From assembly GCF_018829635.1 (NCBI RefSeq), contig NZ_JAHKKG010000001.1, forward strand, positions 310,001 to 374,000: DNA of 64,000 nucleotides. Reading direction: 5' to 3'. The notes beneath the pieces were generated by a model, which made no database searches, was not told the origin of the DNA, and saw only the letters and a program-made list of their open reading frames with translations. Made by a program: the position numbers and the translations under genes. Shown here one piece after another: positions 51,147-59,702 of this stretch. Source of the DNA: Paractinoplanes bogorensis (GTDB taxonomy: Bacteria > Actinomycetota > Actinomycetes > Mycobacteriales > Micromonosporaceae). Position 1 is the first letter of the stretch. Each line of letters begins with the position of its first letter.

Positions 51147-52200
51147 TGCGGGACCGCCAGGCGGTCGCCCACGACGTCTTGCCGTTGGTGCGCAGCAGCG
51201 AACCCTCGTAGATCCGGGTGCCCACGGCGAGCAGCAACGCGGCCGTCGCGGCCATGATGACCAGCGAGACGAGCGGCTCCCACAGCGCCGCGTCGCCGGT
51301 GAAGACGCGGACCGGCATGGCCACCGGCGCCGAGATCGGCACGTAGGACAGCACCCGCATCACCAGGTCGTTCTCGCCGAAGAAGATCACCGCGAAGAAC
51401 GGCAGCATGACCGCCATCTGCACCGGCTGGGACGAACTGCTCAGCTCTTCCGGACGCGACGCCATCGCACCCACCCCGGCCCACAGCGCGGCCAGCATCA
51501 CAAAGCCGACCACGAAGAACGCGACGAACCAGCCGATCGTCGGTTCCAGCAGGCGCAGCACGCCGCTGTCGAGCCCGGCCAGCCGCGACCCGACCAGCGT
51601 CACGATGGCGATCAGGGCCACCTGCACGAACGCCAGCAACGAGAGGGCCGCGACCTTGCCCGCCAGCAGGGCCCGGGTCGGCACGCTGGCGACCAGGATC
51701 TCGACGATGCGGGTCTGCTTCTCCTCGGTCACGCTCTGCGCGATCTGCAGGCCGAACAGGAACGACGTGAAGAAGAAGACGAAGGCCAGCGCGAACGGGA
51801 CGATGTAGGCCAGGAACGGATCGACGGCGTTGGGGTCGAGGATGCGTACGGGAGGAGCCGTGCTCAACGCCGAAACCACGTCGCCCGGCCGATCCTGCAT
51901 CGCGAGCACCTCAGGCCCGGCGATCACCGCGGCGTCCACGTCGCCGTCGCGCAGCAACTTCTCGGCGGCCGCGTCGTCGGCGACCACGCGTACCTCGAGA
52001 TCGGCCTGCTGCAACACGGTGGCGGTGGCCTGGTCGGCGACGGCGACCGTGGTCGGCCCGCCCGAGAAGATCGCCGGCAGCACCGTCACGGCGATCGAGA
52101 ACAGCAGGAAGAACGCGGTGCTGAACAGGAACGTCTTGTCGCGCAGCTTGACCTTGATCTCGCGGGCGGCGACAACCTTGGCGGCGGTGTAGGTGCTCAT
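51136..52200 (-). CDS. ABC-2 type transporter permease (NatB-like)
   Basis: The 354-residue protein has one N-terminal span (about 25-45), an external loop of some 120 residues and five further spans at the C-terminal half (FALAFVFFFTSFLFGLQIAQ and so on), like NatB and similar ABC-2 exporters. ATG 52200 overlaps the stop of its ATPase partner gene by 4 bases. The substrate is unknown; Na+ or antibiotic export is typical for this type. Confidence 0.88.
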   Translation of the reverse strand: MSTYTAAKVVAAREIKVKLRDKTFLFSTAFFLLFSIAVTVLPAIFSGGPTTVAVADQATATVLQQADLEVRVVADDAAAEKLLRDGDVDAAVIAGPEVLAMQDRPGDVVSALSTAPPVRILDPNAVDPFLAYIVPFALAFVFFFTSFLFGLQIAQSVTEEKQTRIVEILVASVPTRALLAGKVAALSLLAFVQVALIAIVTLVGSRLAGLDSGVLRLLEPTIGWFVAFFVVGFVMLAALWAGVGAMASRPEELSSSSQPVQMAVMLPFFAVIFFGENDLVMRVLSYVPISAPVAMPVRVFTGDAALWEPLVSLVIMAATAALLLAVGTRIYEGSLLRTNGKTSWATAWRSRTTG

Positions 52201-53081
52201 CGGATGACCTCTCGGAAGATCTCGGTCAGCGTCGGGACGACCGGCCCGAAGGCGCGCACCGGGCCACGCTCCAGCGCGGCGTGCAGCACCTTCTGGTCGT
52301 CGAACCCGGGTTCCAGGTCGAAGACGGCCCGGGCGCCGTCCAGGTCGATCAGGGTGACGCCCGGCTGATCGCGCAGCCAGCCAGCGTCGGCGTCGACCTG
52401 CAGCTGGTAGCGCGGCACGGCGTGCTGGGCGCGCAGGGTGGCCCGGTCGCCGGCGGCCGCGATGGTGCCGCCCGCGATGATCACCAGGTCGTCGCACAGG
52501 CGCTCGACCAGCTCGAGCTGGTGGCTGGAGAACAGCACCGGCGCCCCGGACGCGGCCCGGTCCCGCAGCACCTCGACCATGGTCTCGACGGCGATCGGGT
52601 CGAGCCCCGAGAACGGCTCGTCCAGCACCAGCACCTCGGGGTCGTGCACCAGCGCGGCCGCGACCTGGGCCCGCTGCTGGTTGCCGAGCGACAGCTTCTC
52701 CAGCTTCTCGCCCGCCCGTTCGCCCAACCCCAGGCGATCCAAGAGTTTTCCCGTACGTTCCTCGGCCGCTGCACTGCTCAATCCGTGCAGCCGGCCTAGG
52801 TAGACGATCTGGTCGTGCACGGTCATCTTGGGATAGAGGCCGCGTTCCTCGGGCATGTAGCCGAACCGCTGCCGGATCTCCCGGGTCAGCGGCGTGCCGC
52901 CCAGCGTCACCTCGCCTGTGTCGGCGGCCAGCACCCCCAGGATGATCCGCATGGTGGTGGTCTTGCCGGCACCGTTCGCACCGACGAACCCGGTCAGCTT
53001 GCCGCCGCCGACGGAGAACGAGACGTTCTTGAGCACGGCCCGGTCCCCGAAACTGCGGCTGACGGAATCGACGTTCAGCAT
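52197..53081 (-). CDS. ABC transporter ATP-binding protein (NatA-like)
   Basis: The 294-residue protein has a complete ABC ATPase: Walker A GANGAGKTT near residue 36, signature LSLGNQQRAQ, Walker B VLVLDEPFSGLD and switch His in SSHQLELVE, followed by a C-terminal regulatory part of about 80 residues. ATG 53081 is chosen over TTG 53099 because TAGCGT ends 7 nt upstream. A TTTTCCCGTACG motif lies in the gene at 52746. It is coupled to the permease gene. Confidence 0.92.
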   Translation of the reverse strand: MLNVDSVSRSFGDRAVLKNVSFSVGGGKLTGFVGANGAGKTTTMRIILGVLAADTGEVTLGGTPLTREIRQRFGYMPEERGLYPKMTVHDQIVYLGRLHGLSSAAAEERTGKLLDRLGLGERAGEKLEKLSLGNQQRAQVAAALVHDPEVLVLDEPFSGLDPIAVETMVEVLRDRAASGAPVLFSSHQLELVERLCDDLVIIAGGTIAAAGDRATLRAQHAVPRYQLQVDADAGWLRDQPGVTLIDLDGARAVFDLEPGFDDQKVLHAALERGPVRAFGPVVPTLTEIFREVIR

Positions 53082-53088
53082 GCCTTCG

Positions 53089-53094
53089 ACGCTA
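53089..53094 (-). promoter_or_regulatory. -10-like hexamer TAGCGT before ABC exporter genes
   Basis: On the minus strand TAGCGT ends 7 nt before ATG 53081, so the exporter has its own start separate from the kinase-regulator genes. Confidence 0.4.
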
Positions 53095-53157
53095 GGCAAT
53101 CCGGGCCGGAAATACGTCCGGCTCGCGCATGATCCACCGGGTCCTCCGCAGGGAGGA

Positions 53158-53808
53158 CTACTGCCCCGGGCGGACCACCCCGAGCTCGTACGCCATCACG
53201 ACGGCCTGGGTGCGGTCGCGCGCCCCGAGCTTGGTCAGCACGCGGCTCACATGCGTCTTGACCGTGGTCTCGCCGAGGTGCAGCGACGTGGCGATCTCGG
53301 CGTTGGTGGCGCCGGCGGCCAGCGCGACCAGCACCTCGTGCTCGCGCGGGGTCAGCTCGTCGAGCCTCGTGGCCGGCTGACTGGGGACCGGCCGTGCGAA
53401 GGCCGACAGCACGCGGCGGGTGATCTCGGGCGCGAGCAGGGCGTCGCCGCGCGCGAGCACCCGTACGGCCTCGACCAGCGACTCCGGCGAGCTGTTCTTG
53501 AGCAGGAACCCGCTCGCGCCCGCCTCGAGCGCCGCGAACAGGTAGTCGTCCCGATCGAACGTGGTCAGGATCAGCACCGACGGCCCGCCCCCGGCGGCCA
53601 CGATCCGGCGGGTCGCCTCCAGGCCGTCCATGACCGGCATCTCGACATCCATCAGCACCACGTCGGGCGCATGCTCCGCGGTGGCGGCGACGGCCTGCGC
53701 GCCGTCCTCGGCCTCGCCGATCACCTCGATGTCATCCTCCAGGCCGAGGATCACCCGGAAGCCGGTCCGCACCAGGCGGTGGTCATCCGCGAGGAGGACC
53801 CGGATCAT
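53158..53808 (-). CDS. NarL/LuxR-type response regulator
   Basis: The 216-residue protein has a receiver domain with phospho-acceptor aspartate in VVLMDVEMPVMDG near residue 54, the Thr and Lys of the switch (LILTTFDRDD, FLLKNSSPESL) and a C-terminal LuxR helix-turn-helix (LTPREHEVLVALAAGATNAE). ATG 53808 overlaps the histidine kinase stop by 4 bases. It lies directly before the ABC exporter genes and likely controls them. Confidence 0.93.
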   Translation of the reverse strand: MIRVLLADDHRLVRTGFRVILGLEDDIEVIGEAEDGAQAVAATAEHAPDVVLMDVEMPVMDGLEATRRIVAAGGGPSVLILTTFDRDDYLFAALEAGASGFLLKNSSPESLVEAVRVLARGDALLAPEITRRVLSAFARPVPSQPATRLDELTPREHEVLVALAAGATNAEIATSLHLGETTVKTHVSRVLTKLGARDRTQAVVMAYELGVVRPGQ

Positions 53809-55067
53809 TTCGCCACCGTCGTCATCAGAGGGAGTCTGGCCCGTACGCGGAAACCGCCCGTGTCTCCCGTCCGGTTGCCCGTCTCGACCGTCCCGTCGAG
53901 CAGCCCGACGCGCTCGCGCATGCCGATCAGCCCCATCCCGCCCACCTTGGTGGTGGCGCCCCGCCCGTCGTCGGCCACGTCGATCTCCAGCTCCCGGGTG
54001 AGATAGCGGATCCGCACGTCCACCGTGGACGCTCCCGCGTGCTTGAGCGCGTTGGTCACGGCTTCCTGCACGATCCGGTACGCGGTCTGCGACGTCGACA
54101 CGGGCAGCGGCACCGCATCCCCGAAGACGGCGAACTGCGGCGTCAGCCCCGCCTCCCGAACCCGGTCGAGCAACTCCTCGACCCGCTCGACACCCGGGCT
54201 GGGCGCGGTGACCGGCTCGTCGGACGTGCGGAGGGCGCCGAGCATGCGCTGAAGTTCGTCCACGGCCGTACGGGCGCTCTCCTCAACGGACGTCAAGGAA
54301 TCGCGGGCCGTCTCCACGTTGCGGTCCATCGCGCGCCGGGCCGCCGCGGCGTGGATGCCCATCACCGACACGTGGTGAGCAACGACGTCGTGCAGTTCAC
54401 GGGCGATCCGCAGCCGCTCGGTGACAACCGCCTGCTCCTCGGCCACCGCGCGGGCCCGCTGCAGTTGTTCGGCCTGCCCGACCAGCACCGCCTCACGACG
54501 CGCGGACAACCAGGCGATCTCACCGAAGAAGTAGGCGAACCCGAAGATCAGCACGTTCAGCAACACCTGACTGATCAGCGCCGAGAGCAGCGGCGGAAGC
54601 TCCCCCGTGCCGTCCGGAAACGCGTCGGCGGGCAGCCCGTCGACGGCCAGCAGCCAGGCCACCGCAAGCCACGCGAACATCGCCCCGATCACCCCGATGC
54701 GCAGCCAGCGGGCACGGCCATGATCGCGCCCCCACGCCCCTTCGCAGTAGATCGCCGCAAAGATCGCCCCCGCCGCGAACTGCACCTCCTGCGCCTCACG
54801 AACCTGCCCCGCGATGAACACCACGGCCGTGACGACCAGCACAACATCCGGGTAGCGGCGCCGCCAGACCAGCGGAATCGTGATCGCAAAGGCAAAGGCA
54901 AGGTGCTCGTAGGCGCTGCGCTCAACACCCCACACGAGCCGCCCCGAGCTGCGCGCCAGCATCACGTAGAGCAGCGCAGCGGCCACCACTCCAAGCCCGA
55001 TAGCCACGTCGGCACGCCGCTGCCGAGCCGAAGGCCCCGGCCGCTGCCAGTCCTCAAGGTCGGCCAT
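53805..55067 (-). CDS. sensor histidine kinase, HisKA_3 type
   Basis: The 420-residue kinase has five to six membrane spans within residues 20-190 and almost no external domain, then the HisKA_3 helix with phospho-acceptor His in RIARELHDVVAHHVSVMG near 235 and an HATPase domain with YRIVQEAVTNALKHAG, VADDGRGA and GGMGLIGMRERV. Intramembrane sensing is typical for such kinases, as in LiaS or DesK. ATG 55067 is preceded by CAGGCT at 7 nt. It is coupled to the response regulator. Confidence 0.92.
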   Translation of the reverse strand: MADLEDWQRPGPSARQRRADVAIGLGVVAAALLYVMLARSSGRLVWGVERSAYEHLAFAFAITIPLVWRRRYPDVVLVVTAVVFIAGQVREAQEVQFAAGAIFAAIYCEGAWGRDHGRARWLRIGVIGAMFAWLAVAWLLAVDGLPADAFPDGTGELPPLLSALISQVLLNVLIFGFAYFFGEIAWLSARREAVLVGQAEQLQRARAVAEEQAVVTERLRIARELHDVVAHHVSVMGIHAAAARRAMDRNVETARDSLTSVEESARTAVDELQRMLGALRTSDEPVTAPSPGVERVEELLDRVREAGLTPQFAVFGDAVPLPVSTSQTAYRIVQEAVTNALKHAGASTVDVRIRYLTRELEIDVADDGRGATTKVGGMGLIGMRERVGLLDGTVETGNRTGDTGGFRVRARLPLMTTVAK

Positions 55068-55599
55068 AGCCCCGAGCCTGCCACACGCCCGAAAACCTCA
55101 AGATCGCCGGAGTAAACGGTGAGCCCGCACGGACCCCCGCACGGTGGCTACGGAACGCCCCCACTACGGACATCCCACAGTGCCAGCCCTTGACCTGACC
55201 CCAGCCATTCCAGGGCCCGGCACTGGACGCCCACCTTTCGCACGACGAACACCACCCCGCCTCCGGTGATGGCTTTTGACGTAAACCGCAACAAATGAGA
55301 AGTCCGGCAGGGGGCCGATCTCCCACCACCTCGACGGACAGCGTCCCCCTGGTTGATGTGTTGATCTGCGCTTTCGTCCAGAACAGGTGAGCTATGTCGG
55401 CTCGATGTTGTCCTGCCACGGCGGCCGACGTAGCGCCAGCCGCCTCCGTCGGGGAGGCCGCCGAGTTTGACGTCGCAGTGGAGCAGATCACCGGGCGCTC
55501 GTAGCGGCGGATCGGTTCGTCAGCGACACGGACGACCTGGCGGGAGGGTCTTGGTTGCGGAACGGCGTGAGGCTCCAAAGAACGCGTTGACCGGCGATA
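55068..55599. other. 532-nt stretch with no intact gene
   Basis: Only a decayed IS481-like transposase fragment (about 55410-55580) is recognisable. The part next to the kinase gene holds its start region; the rest gives no coherent product in any frame. Confidence 0.6.
55410..55580 (-). pseudogene. IS481-family transposase remnant
   Basis: On the minus strand a frame encodes IRRYER near 55496-55513, and in another frame GDLLHCDVK...LPDGGGWRYVGRRG near 55415-55492. Together they match the N-terminal junction before the catalytic domain of IS481 transposases (RRYER-x-PGELVHxDVKK-x-GRIPDGGG), but a frameshift lies between them and the catalytic part is gone. No terminal inverted repeats are seen. 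Confidence 0.6.
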
Positions 55600-55959
55600 T
55601 CAGGAGGCGTTCGGGTAAGGCTCGGTGTGGGTCTGGATCGGGACGTCGGCGTCGTCGTCCGGGGTGAGGGTGCCGCCCAGCTCGAGGATCTGGCGGTGTG
55701 CGGCCGCCAACCGGTCTTCCAGGGTGACGATGCGGCACGCGGCGGCGAGCAGGATGCCCTCGTCGAGCAGTTGCCGGACGCGGAACGCGAGCTGCAACTG
55801 GTGCCGGGAGTATCGGCGATGGCCGCCGTGGGAGCGTTCCGGCTCGATCAGGCCGGCGGCGCCGAGGCTGCGGAGGAAGGCGGGGGTCACGCCGATCATG
55901 TCGGCGGCGCGGCCCATCGTGTACGCCGGGAAGTCGGCGTCGTCGAAGGTCGTGCTCAT
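55600..55959 (-). CDS. MerR-family transcriptional regulator
   Basis: The 119-residue protein has the MerR winged helix (YTMGRAADMIGVTPAFLRSL, LIEPERSHGGHRRYSRHQ) and a short coiled coil (about 80-105) with a Thr/Pro/Asp-rich tail and no effector domain. ATG 55959 has GGAAGGG upstream. A CGGTA-N6-TACCG repeat 38 bp upstream may be its operator. It points away from the permease operon; whether it regulates that operon is unknown. Confidence 0.87.
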   Translation of the reverse strand: MSTTFDDADFPAYTMGRAADMIGVTPAFLRSLGAAGLIEPERSHGGHRRYSRHQLQLAFRVRQLLDEGILLAAACRIVTLEDRLAAAHRQILELGGTLTPDDDADVPIQTHTEPYPNAS

Positions 55960-55996
55960 GCTGCCCTTCCGGGGGGAACTACTCGTCCGGGGTCTC

Positions 55997-56012
55997 CGGT
56001 ACTTCACTACCG
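55997..56012. promoter_or_regulatory. possible MerR operator CGGTA-N6-TACCG
   Basis: The inverted repeat lies between the MerR gene and the short direct repeats, in the region where its promoter must lie. MerR regulators favour such spaced dyads. Confidence 0.35.
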
Positions 56013-56045
56013 TGTGCCCAAAAAGGTCAGAGCACAATCCATGGT

Positions 56046-56112
56046 GGCAGGGCAGACAATCCAAGGCTGCGCTCCTGCCGGGGCGTTGCCGGCAGGGCAG
56101 ACAATCCAAGGC
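56046..56112. repeat. 22-bp direct repeat, two copies
   Basis: GGCAGGGCAGACAATCCAAG plus GC occurs at 56046-56067 and again, without a mismatch, at 56091-56112, 45 bp apart. The second copy runs into a terminator-like hairpin. Confidence 0.85.
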
Positions 56113-56141
56113 CCCGGCGGGTAACCGGGGCCTTGGCTTTT
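56108..56141 (+). terminator. rho-independent-type terminator
   Basis: AAGGCCCCGG (56108-56117) pairs perfectly with CCGGGGCCTT (56125-56134) around a 7-nt loop and is followed by GGCTTTT. No plus-strand gene lies directly upstream, so a small unannotated transcript may end here. Confidence 0.65.
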
Positions 56142-56765
56142 CAATTCTGATGCCGGCCGTCGCCGGCGCATGCGGTTGTCCGCCTGCGTGCCGCTAGCGG
56201 ACCACCGGAGTGATGGGCATCGGCTGCGATCACCTCTTGTCGGGTCGGGGACGTTGAGCTTGCGCGTTGCTGCGGTATCTCGTCCTCCTTAGCCAACTCA
56301 GGGTCTGCCAATTCGGTGCCGGCTGTGCGTGGCCGACGTCACAGACTCTATTCCGATCGACCCGGGATTTCTAGTACCGCGGCTACAGATTTTTTGGACA
56401 TATCGCTGGAGGTGCTTGAGTTTCCGCAGGTGAAAACGATGTTGGGGCGGCGGCGCGGAGCGGGCGCCGGGCGCGGCGAAGCCGCGTGAGAGAGAGGTGA
56501 CCGCGCCCCGCGCCGCCGCGGGTGGGGGCGCCGATGGCTGCCCCGAGGGTGTTCGCGAAGCCTGCCGAGGGCTCGCCGCTGCGTCAGCGTCAGAACACCG
56601 GCAGGGCCGTGGATGAGTGCCCTGTCATGGCTACGAGTGTGCGGCCCGCCGACCGGTCGCGGCAACGCAATTAACGCTGTGCATTGACGTCGGTAACACA
56701 GCGGGGAGATCATCACGGCACGCCGTGGCCCCGGTCACAGCAACCCTTCGGTAAGGGAGCCGCAC
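56142..56765. other. gene-free stretch before permease operon
   Basis: About 620 nt contain no convincing gene. The middle is a GC-rich block with short hairpins (GCGGC-GAA-GCCGC). At 56675-56703 CGCTGTG and CACAGCG form an inverted repeat around TTGACG (56684-56689), a likely -35 and operator for the permease gene. Confidence 0.5.
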
Positions 56766-58292
56766 ATGGCCGTCAACCCCGCACCCAGCACCGACGAAGA
56801 ACGCCTTGCCCAACTCGGCTACCAGCAGGAACTGCATCGCCGACTGTCCGGCTTCTCGAACTTCGCGGTCTCCTTCTCGATCATCTCCATTCTGGCCGGC
56901 GCGATCACGTCGTACGGCATCGCCATGACCGCCGGTGGCCCGATCGCCATCACCCTGGGCTGGCTGTTCGTCGGCATCATGGTGACCTTCGTGGCCCTGG
57001 CCATGGCCGAGGTCTGCTCGGCCTATCCGACCGCCGGCGCGCTCTACTGGTGGGCGGCGGCGCTGGCCAAACGCAACAAGGCCGCCTGGGCCTGGTTCGT
57101 GGGCTGGTTCAACTTCCTCGGTGAGGTCGCCGTCACCGCCGCGATCGACTTCGGCGCGGCCATCACCACGGCGGCGTTCCTCAGCCTGACCTTCGACATG
57201 GAGGTCACCACCGGCCGTACGTTCCTGATCTTCCTGGTCATCATCATCGTGCACGGGCTGCTGAACACGTTCGGCGTCAACCTGGTGCGTGTGCTGTCCG
57301 ACGTCAGCGCCTGGTGGCACCTGGTCGGTGTGGCGGTCATCGTGGGCGTGCTGGCCATCGTGCCGGACACCCACAAGCCGATCGGCGAGGTGTTCACCGA
57401 GGTGCACAACGCCACCGGCTTCACGTTCGCCGGGGCCGGGGTGTACGCCGTCCTCATCGGTCTGTTGATGGCGCAGTACACGTACACCGGCTACGACGCC
57501 TCGGCCCACGTCGCCGAGGAGACGCACGACGCCGCCAACGCCGCCCCGCGCGGCATCGTCATGTCGGTGGTCGTCTCGGTGATCGCCGGCTTCGTGCTGC
57601 TGTTCGCGATCACCTGGTCGATCCAGGACTACGAGGCGCAGCGGACGACCGACCTGGGCCTGCCGCCGGCGCAGATCTTCATCGACGCCGCCGGGCACAA
57701 CCTGGGGACGTTCCTGCTCTTCATCTGCATGGTCGCGCAGTGGTTCTGCGGTATGGCCTCGGTGACCGCGAACTCGCGGATGTCGTACGCCTTCGCCCGC
57801 GACGGCGCACTGCCCGGCTCGCGGCTGTGGAAGCAGGTCAACCCCCGCACCGGTACGCCGACCAACTCCATCTGGCTCTGTGTGACGCTGTCGACGCTGC
57901 TGGTGCTGCCGTCGCTGTGGAACACGACGGCCTACCTGGCGGCCACCTCGGTCGCGGTCATCGGTCTCTACATCGCGTACGTCGTGCCGGTGTTCCTGCG
58001 CCGGATGAACCCGGACTTCGAACGCGGCCCGTGGCACCTGGGCAAGTGGAGCGCGGTCGTCGGCTGGATCGCGATCGTCTGGGTGGTGATCATCTGTGTG
58101 CTGTTCGTTCTGCCCACGGCCAGCCCGATCACCGCGGCCAACTTCAACTACACGATCTTCGCGGTGCTGGTGGTGCTCGCGTTCGCCACGATCTGGTGGT
58201 TCGCGAGCGCTCGCAAGTGGTTCACCGGGCCGAAGCAGAATCTGATCGAGAAGGCCCATCACGGCGAACAGACCATGCCGACCGAGAACTGA
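56766..58292 (+). CDS. amino acid/amine permease, APC superfamily
   Basis: The 508-residue protein has twelve membrane spans. The first span region LSGFSNFAVSFSIISILAGA with the following SYGIAMTAGGP, and the GYDASAHVAEETHDAANAAP motif in the middle, are typical of the amino acid-choline transporter family, which takes up GABA, choline, polyamine-like amines and amino acids. The annotated start ATG 56766 has GGGAGCC upstream. It leads the catabolic operon and its cargo is probably the amine used by the ligase that follows. Confidence 0.92.
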   Translation: MAVNPAPSTDEERLAQLGYQQELHRRLSGFSNFAVSFSIISILAGAITSYGIAMTAGGPIAITLGWLFVGIMVTFVALAMAEVCSAYPTAGALYWWAAALAKRNKAAWAWFVGWFNFLGEVAVTAAIDFGAAITTAAFLSLTFDMEVTTGRTFLIFLVIIIVHGLLNTFGVNLVRVLSDVSAWWHLVGVAVIVGVLAIVPDTHKPIGEVFTEVHNATGFTFAGAGVYAVLIGLLMAQYTYTGYDASAHVAEETHDAANAAPRGIVMSVVVSVIAGFVLLFAITWSIQDYEAQRTTDLGLPPAQIFIDAAGHNLGTFLLFICMVAQWFCGMASVTANSRMSYAFARDGALPGSRLWKQVNPRTGTPTNSIWLCVTLSTLLVLPSLWNTTAYLAATSVAVIGLYIAYVVPVFLRRMNPDFERGPWHLGKWSAVVGWIAIVWVVIICVLFVLPTASPITAANFNYTIFAVLVVLAFATIWWFASARKWFTGPKQNLIEKAHHGEQTMPTEN

Positions 58293-58353
58293 CCACGGAA
58301 CGGGGCCGGGCGCATTCGTGCCCGGCCCCCGACGAACGAGGAGACAATCCCGC

Positions 58354-59700
58354 ATGGATCTCGAGGAACTGGACGTCTCCGTCGACAACGGCAGCATCGA
58401 CACCGTGCTGCTGGCGCTGACCGACATGCAGGGCCGGCTGCAGGGCAAGCGCCTGCACGGCCGCTACTTCATGGACGAGGTGGTCAGCGGCGGCAGCGAG
58501 GGCTGCAACTACCTGCTCGCGGTGGACGTCGACATGAACACCGTGGACGGCTACGAGATGTCGTCGTGGGCCAGCGGGTACGGCGACTTCGTGATGAAGC
58601 CCGACTTCACCACGCTGCGCCCGGTGCCGTGGCAGCCGGGGACGGCCATGGTGCTGGCCGACCTCGAGACCACGGGCGGGGAGCCGGTCTACGCATCGCC
58701 CCGGCAGATCCTGAAACGGCAGCTCGATCGGCTGGCCGAGCACGGACTGACCGCGTACGCGGGAACCGAACTTGAATTTGTGCTCTTCAAGGACACGTTC
58801 GAGCAGGCCTTCGACAAGGGGTATCGCGACCTCATCCCGGCGAACCAGTACAACGTGGACTACTCCCTGCTGGGGACGGCCCGGGTCGAGCCGCTGCTGC
58901 GGCGCATCCGCAACGAGATGTACGGCGCCGGGCTGATCCCGGAGAGCGCCAAGGGTGAGTGCAACTATGGCCAGCACGAGATCGCGTTCCGCTACGCCGA
59001 CGCTCTGACCTGCGCCGACAACCACGTGATCTACAAGAACGGGGCCAAGGAGATCGCCGCCCAGGAGGGCATGTCGCTGACCTTCATGGCCAAGCCGAAC
59101 GCGCGCGAGGGCAACTCGTGCCACATCCACTTCTCGCTGCGCGGTGCGGACGGCAGGTCGGCCATGCTCGGCGACGGGCCGGCCCACCTCAGCGTCACCG
59201 GGCAGCGGGTGATCGCCGGGCTTCTGGCCACCATGCGTGAGTTCAGCCTGCTGTTCGCGCCCAACATCAACTCGTACAAGCGGTATCAGGCCGGATCGTT
59301 CGCGCCGACCGCGCTGCGCTGGGGGGTCGACAACCGTACGTGTGCGTTGCGGATCGCCGGGCACGGCCAGGGTATGCGCGTCGAGAACCGGGTGCCGGGC
59401 GGGGACGTGAACCCCTATCTGGCGATCGCGGCGCTGGTCGCGGGCGCGCTGCACGGGCTCGAGAACGAGCTCGAGCTGGAGCCGGAGACGCCGGGCAACG
59501 CGTACGAGGACGCGGCGGCCGATCGAGTGCCGACCACGCTGCGTGAGGCTGAGCAGCTGTGGCTGGCCAGCGAGGTGGCGCAGGCGGCGTTCGGGGCCGA
59601 CGTGGTCGGCCACTACGCGAACATGGCCCAGGTCGAGCTGACCGCGTTCGACGCGGCGGTTACCGACTGGGAGCTGCGCCGCGGCTTCGAACGGATGTGA
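58354..59700 (+). CDS. glutamine-synthetase-like gamma-glutamyl-amine ligase
   Basis: The 448-residue protein has the glutamine synthetase fold: DMQGRLQGKRLHGR, the metal-site AGTELEFVLF, GECNYGQHEIAFRYADAL, NSCHIHFSL, NSYKRYQAGSFAP and the Arg of GMRVENRVPGGDVNPYLA. It lacks the adenylylation tyrosine loop of true GlnA and is nearer to GlnA3/GlnA4 and PuuA, which attach glutamate to polyamines or ethanolamine. ATG 58354 has AACGAGGAG upstream. It is followed after two bases by the aldehyde dehydrogenase gene. Confidence 0.9.
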   Translation: MDLEELDVSVDNGSIDTVLLALTDMQGRLQGKRLHGRYFMDEVVSGGSEGCNYLLAVDVDMNTVDGYEMSSWASGYGDFVMKPDFTTLRPVPWQPGTAMVLADLETTGGEPVYASPRQILKRQLDRLAEHGLTAYAGTELEFVLFKDTFEQAFDKGYRDLIPANQYNVDYSLLGTARVEPLLRRIRNEMYGAGLIPESAKGECNYGQHEIAFRYADALTCADNHVIYKNGAKEIAAQEGMSLTFMAKPNAREGNSCHIHFSLRGADGRSAMLGDGPAHLSVTGQRVIAGLLATMREFSLLFAPNINSYKRYQAGSFAPTALRWGVDNRTCALRIAGHGQGMRVENRVPGGDVNPYLAIAALVAGALHGLENELELEPETPGNAYEDAAADRVPTTLREAEQLWLASEVAQAAFGADVVGHYANMAQVELTAFDAAVTDWELRRGFERM

Positions 59701-59702
59701 TC

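Noticed and set aside
56631..58448. 605-residue reading frame antisense to the permease
   Set aside because: His/Arg/Asp-rich product typical of an antisense frame in high-GC DNA; the permease on the plus strand is clearly real.
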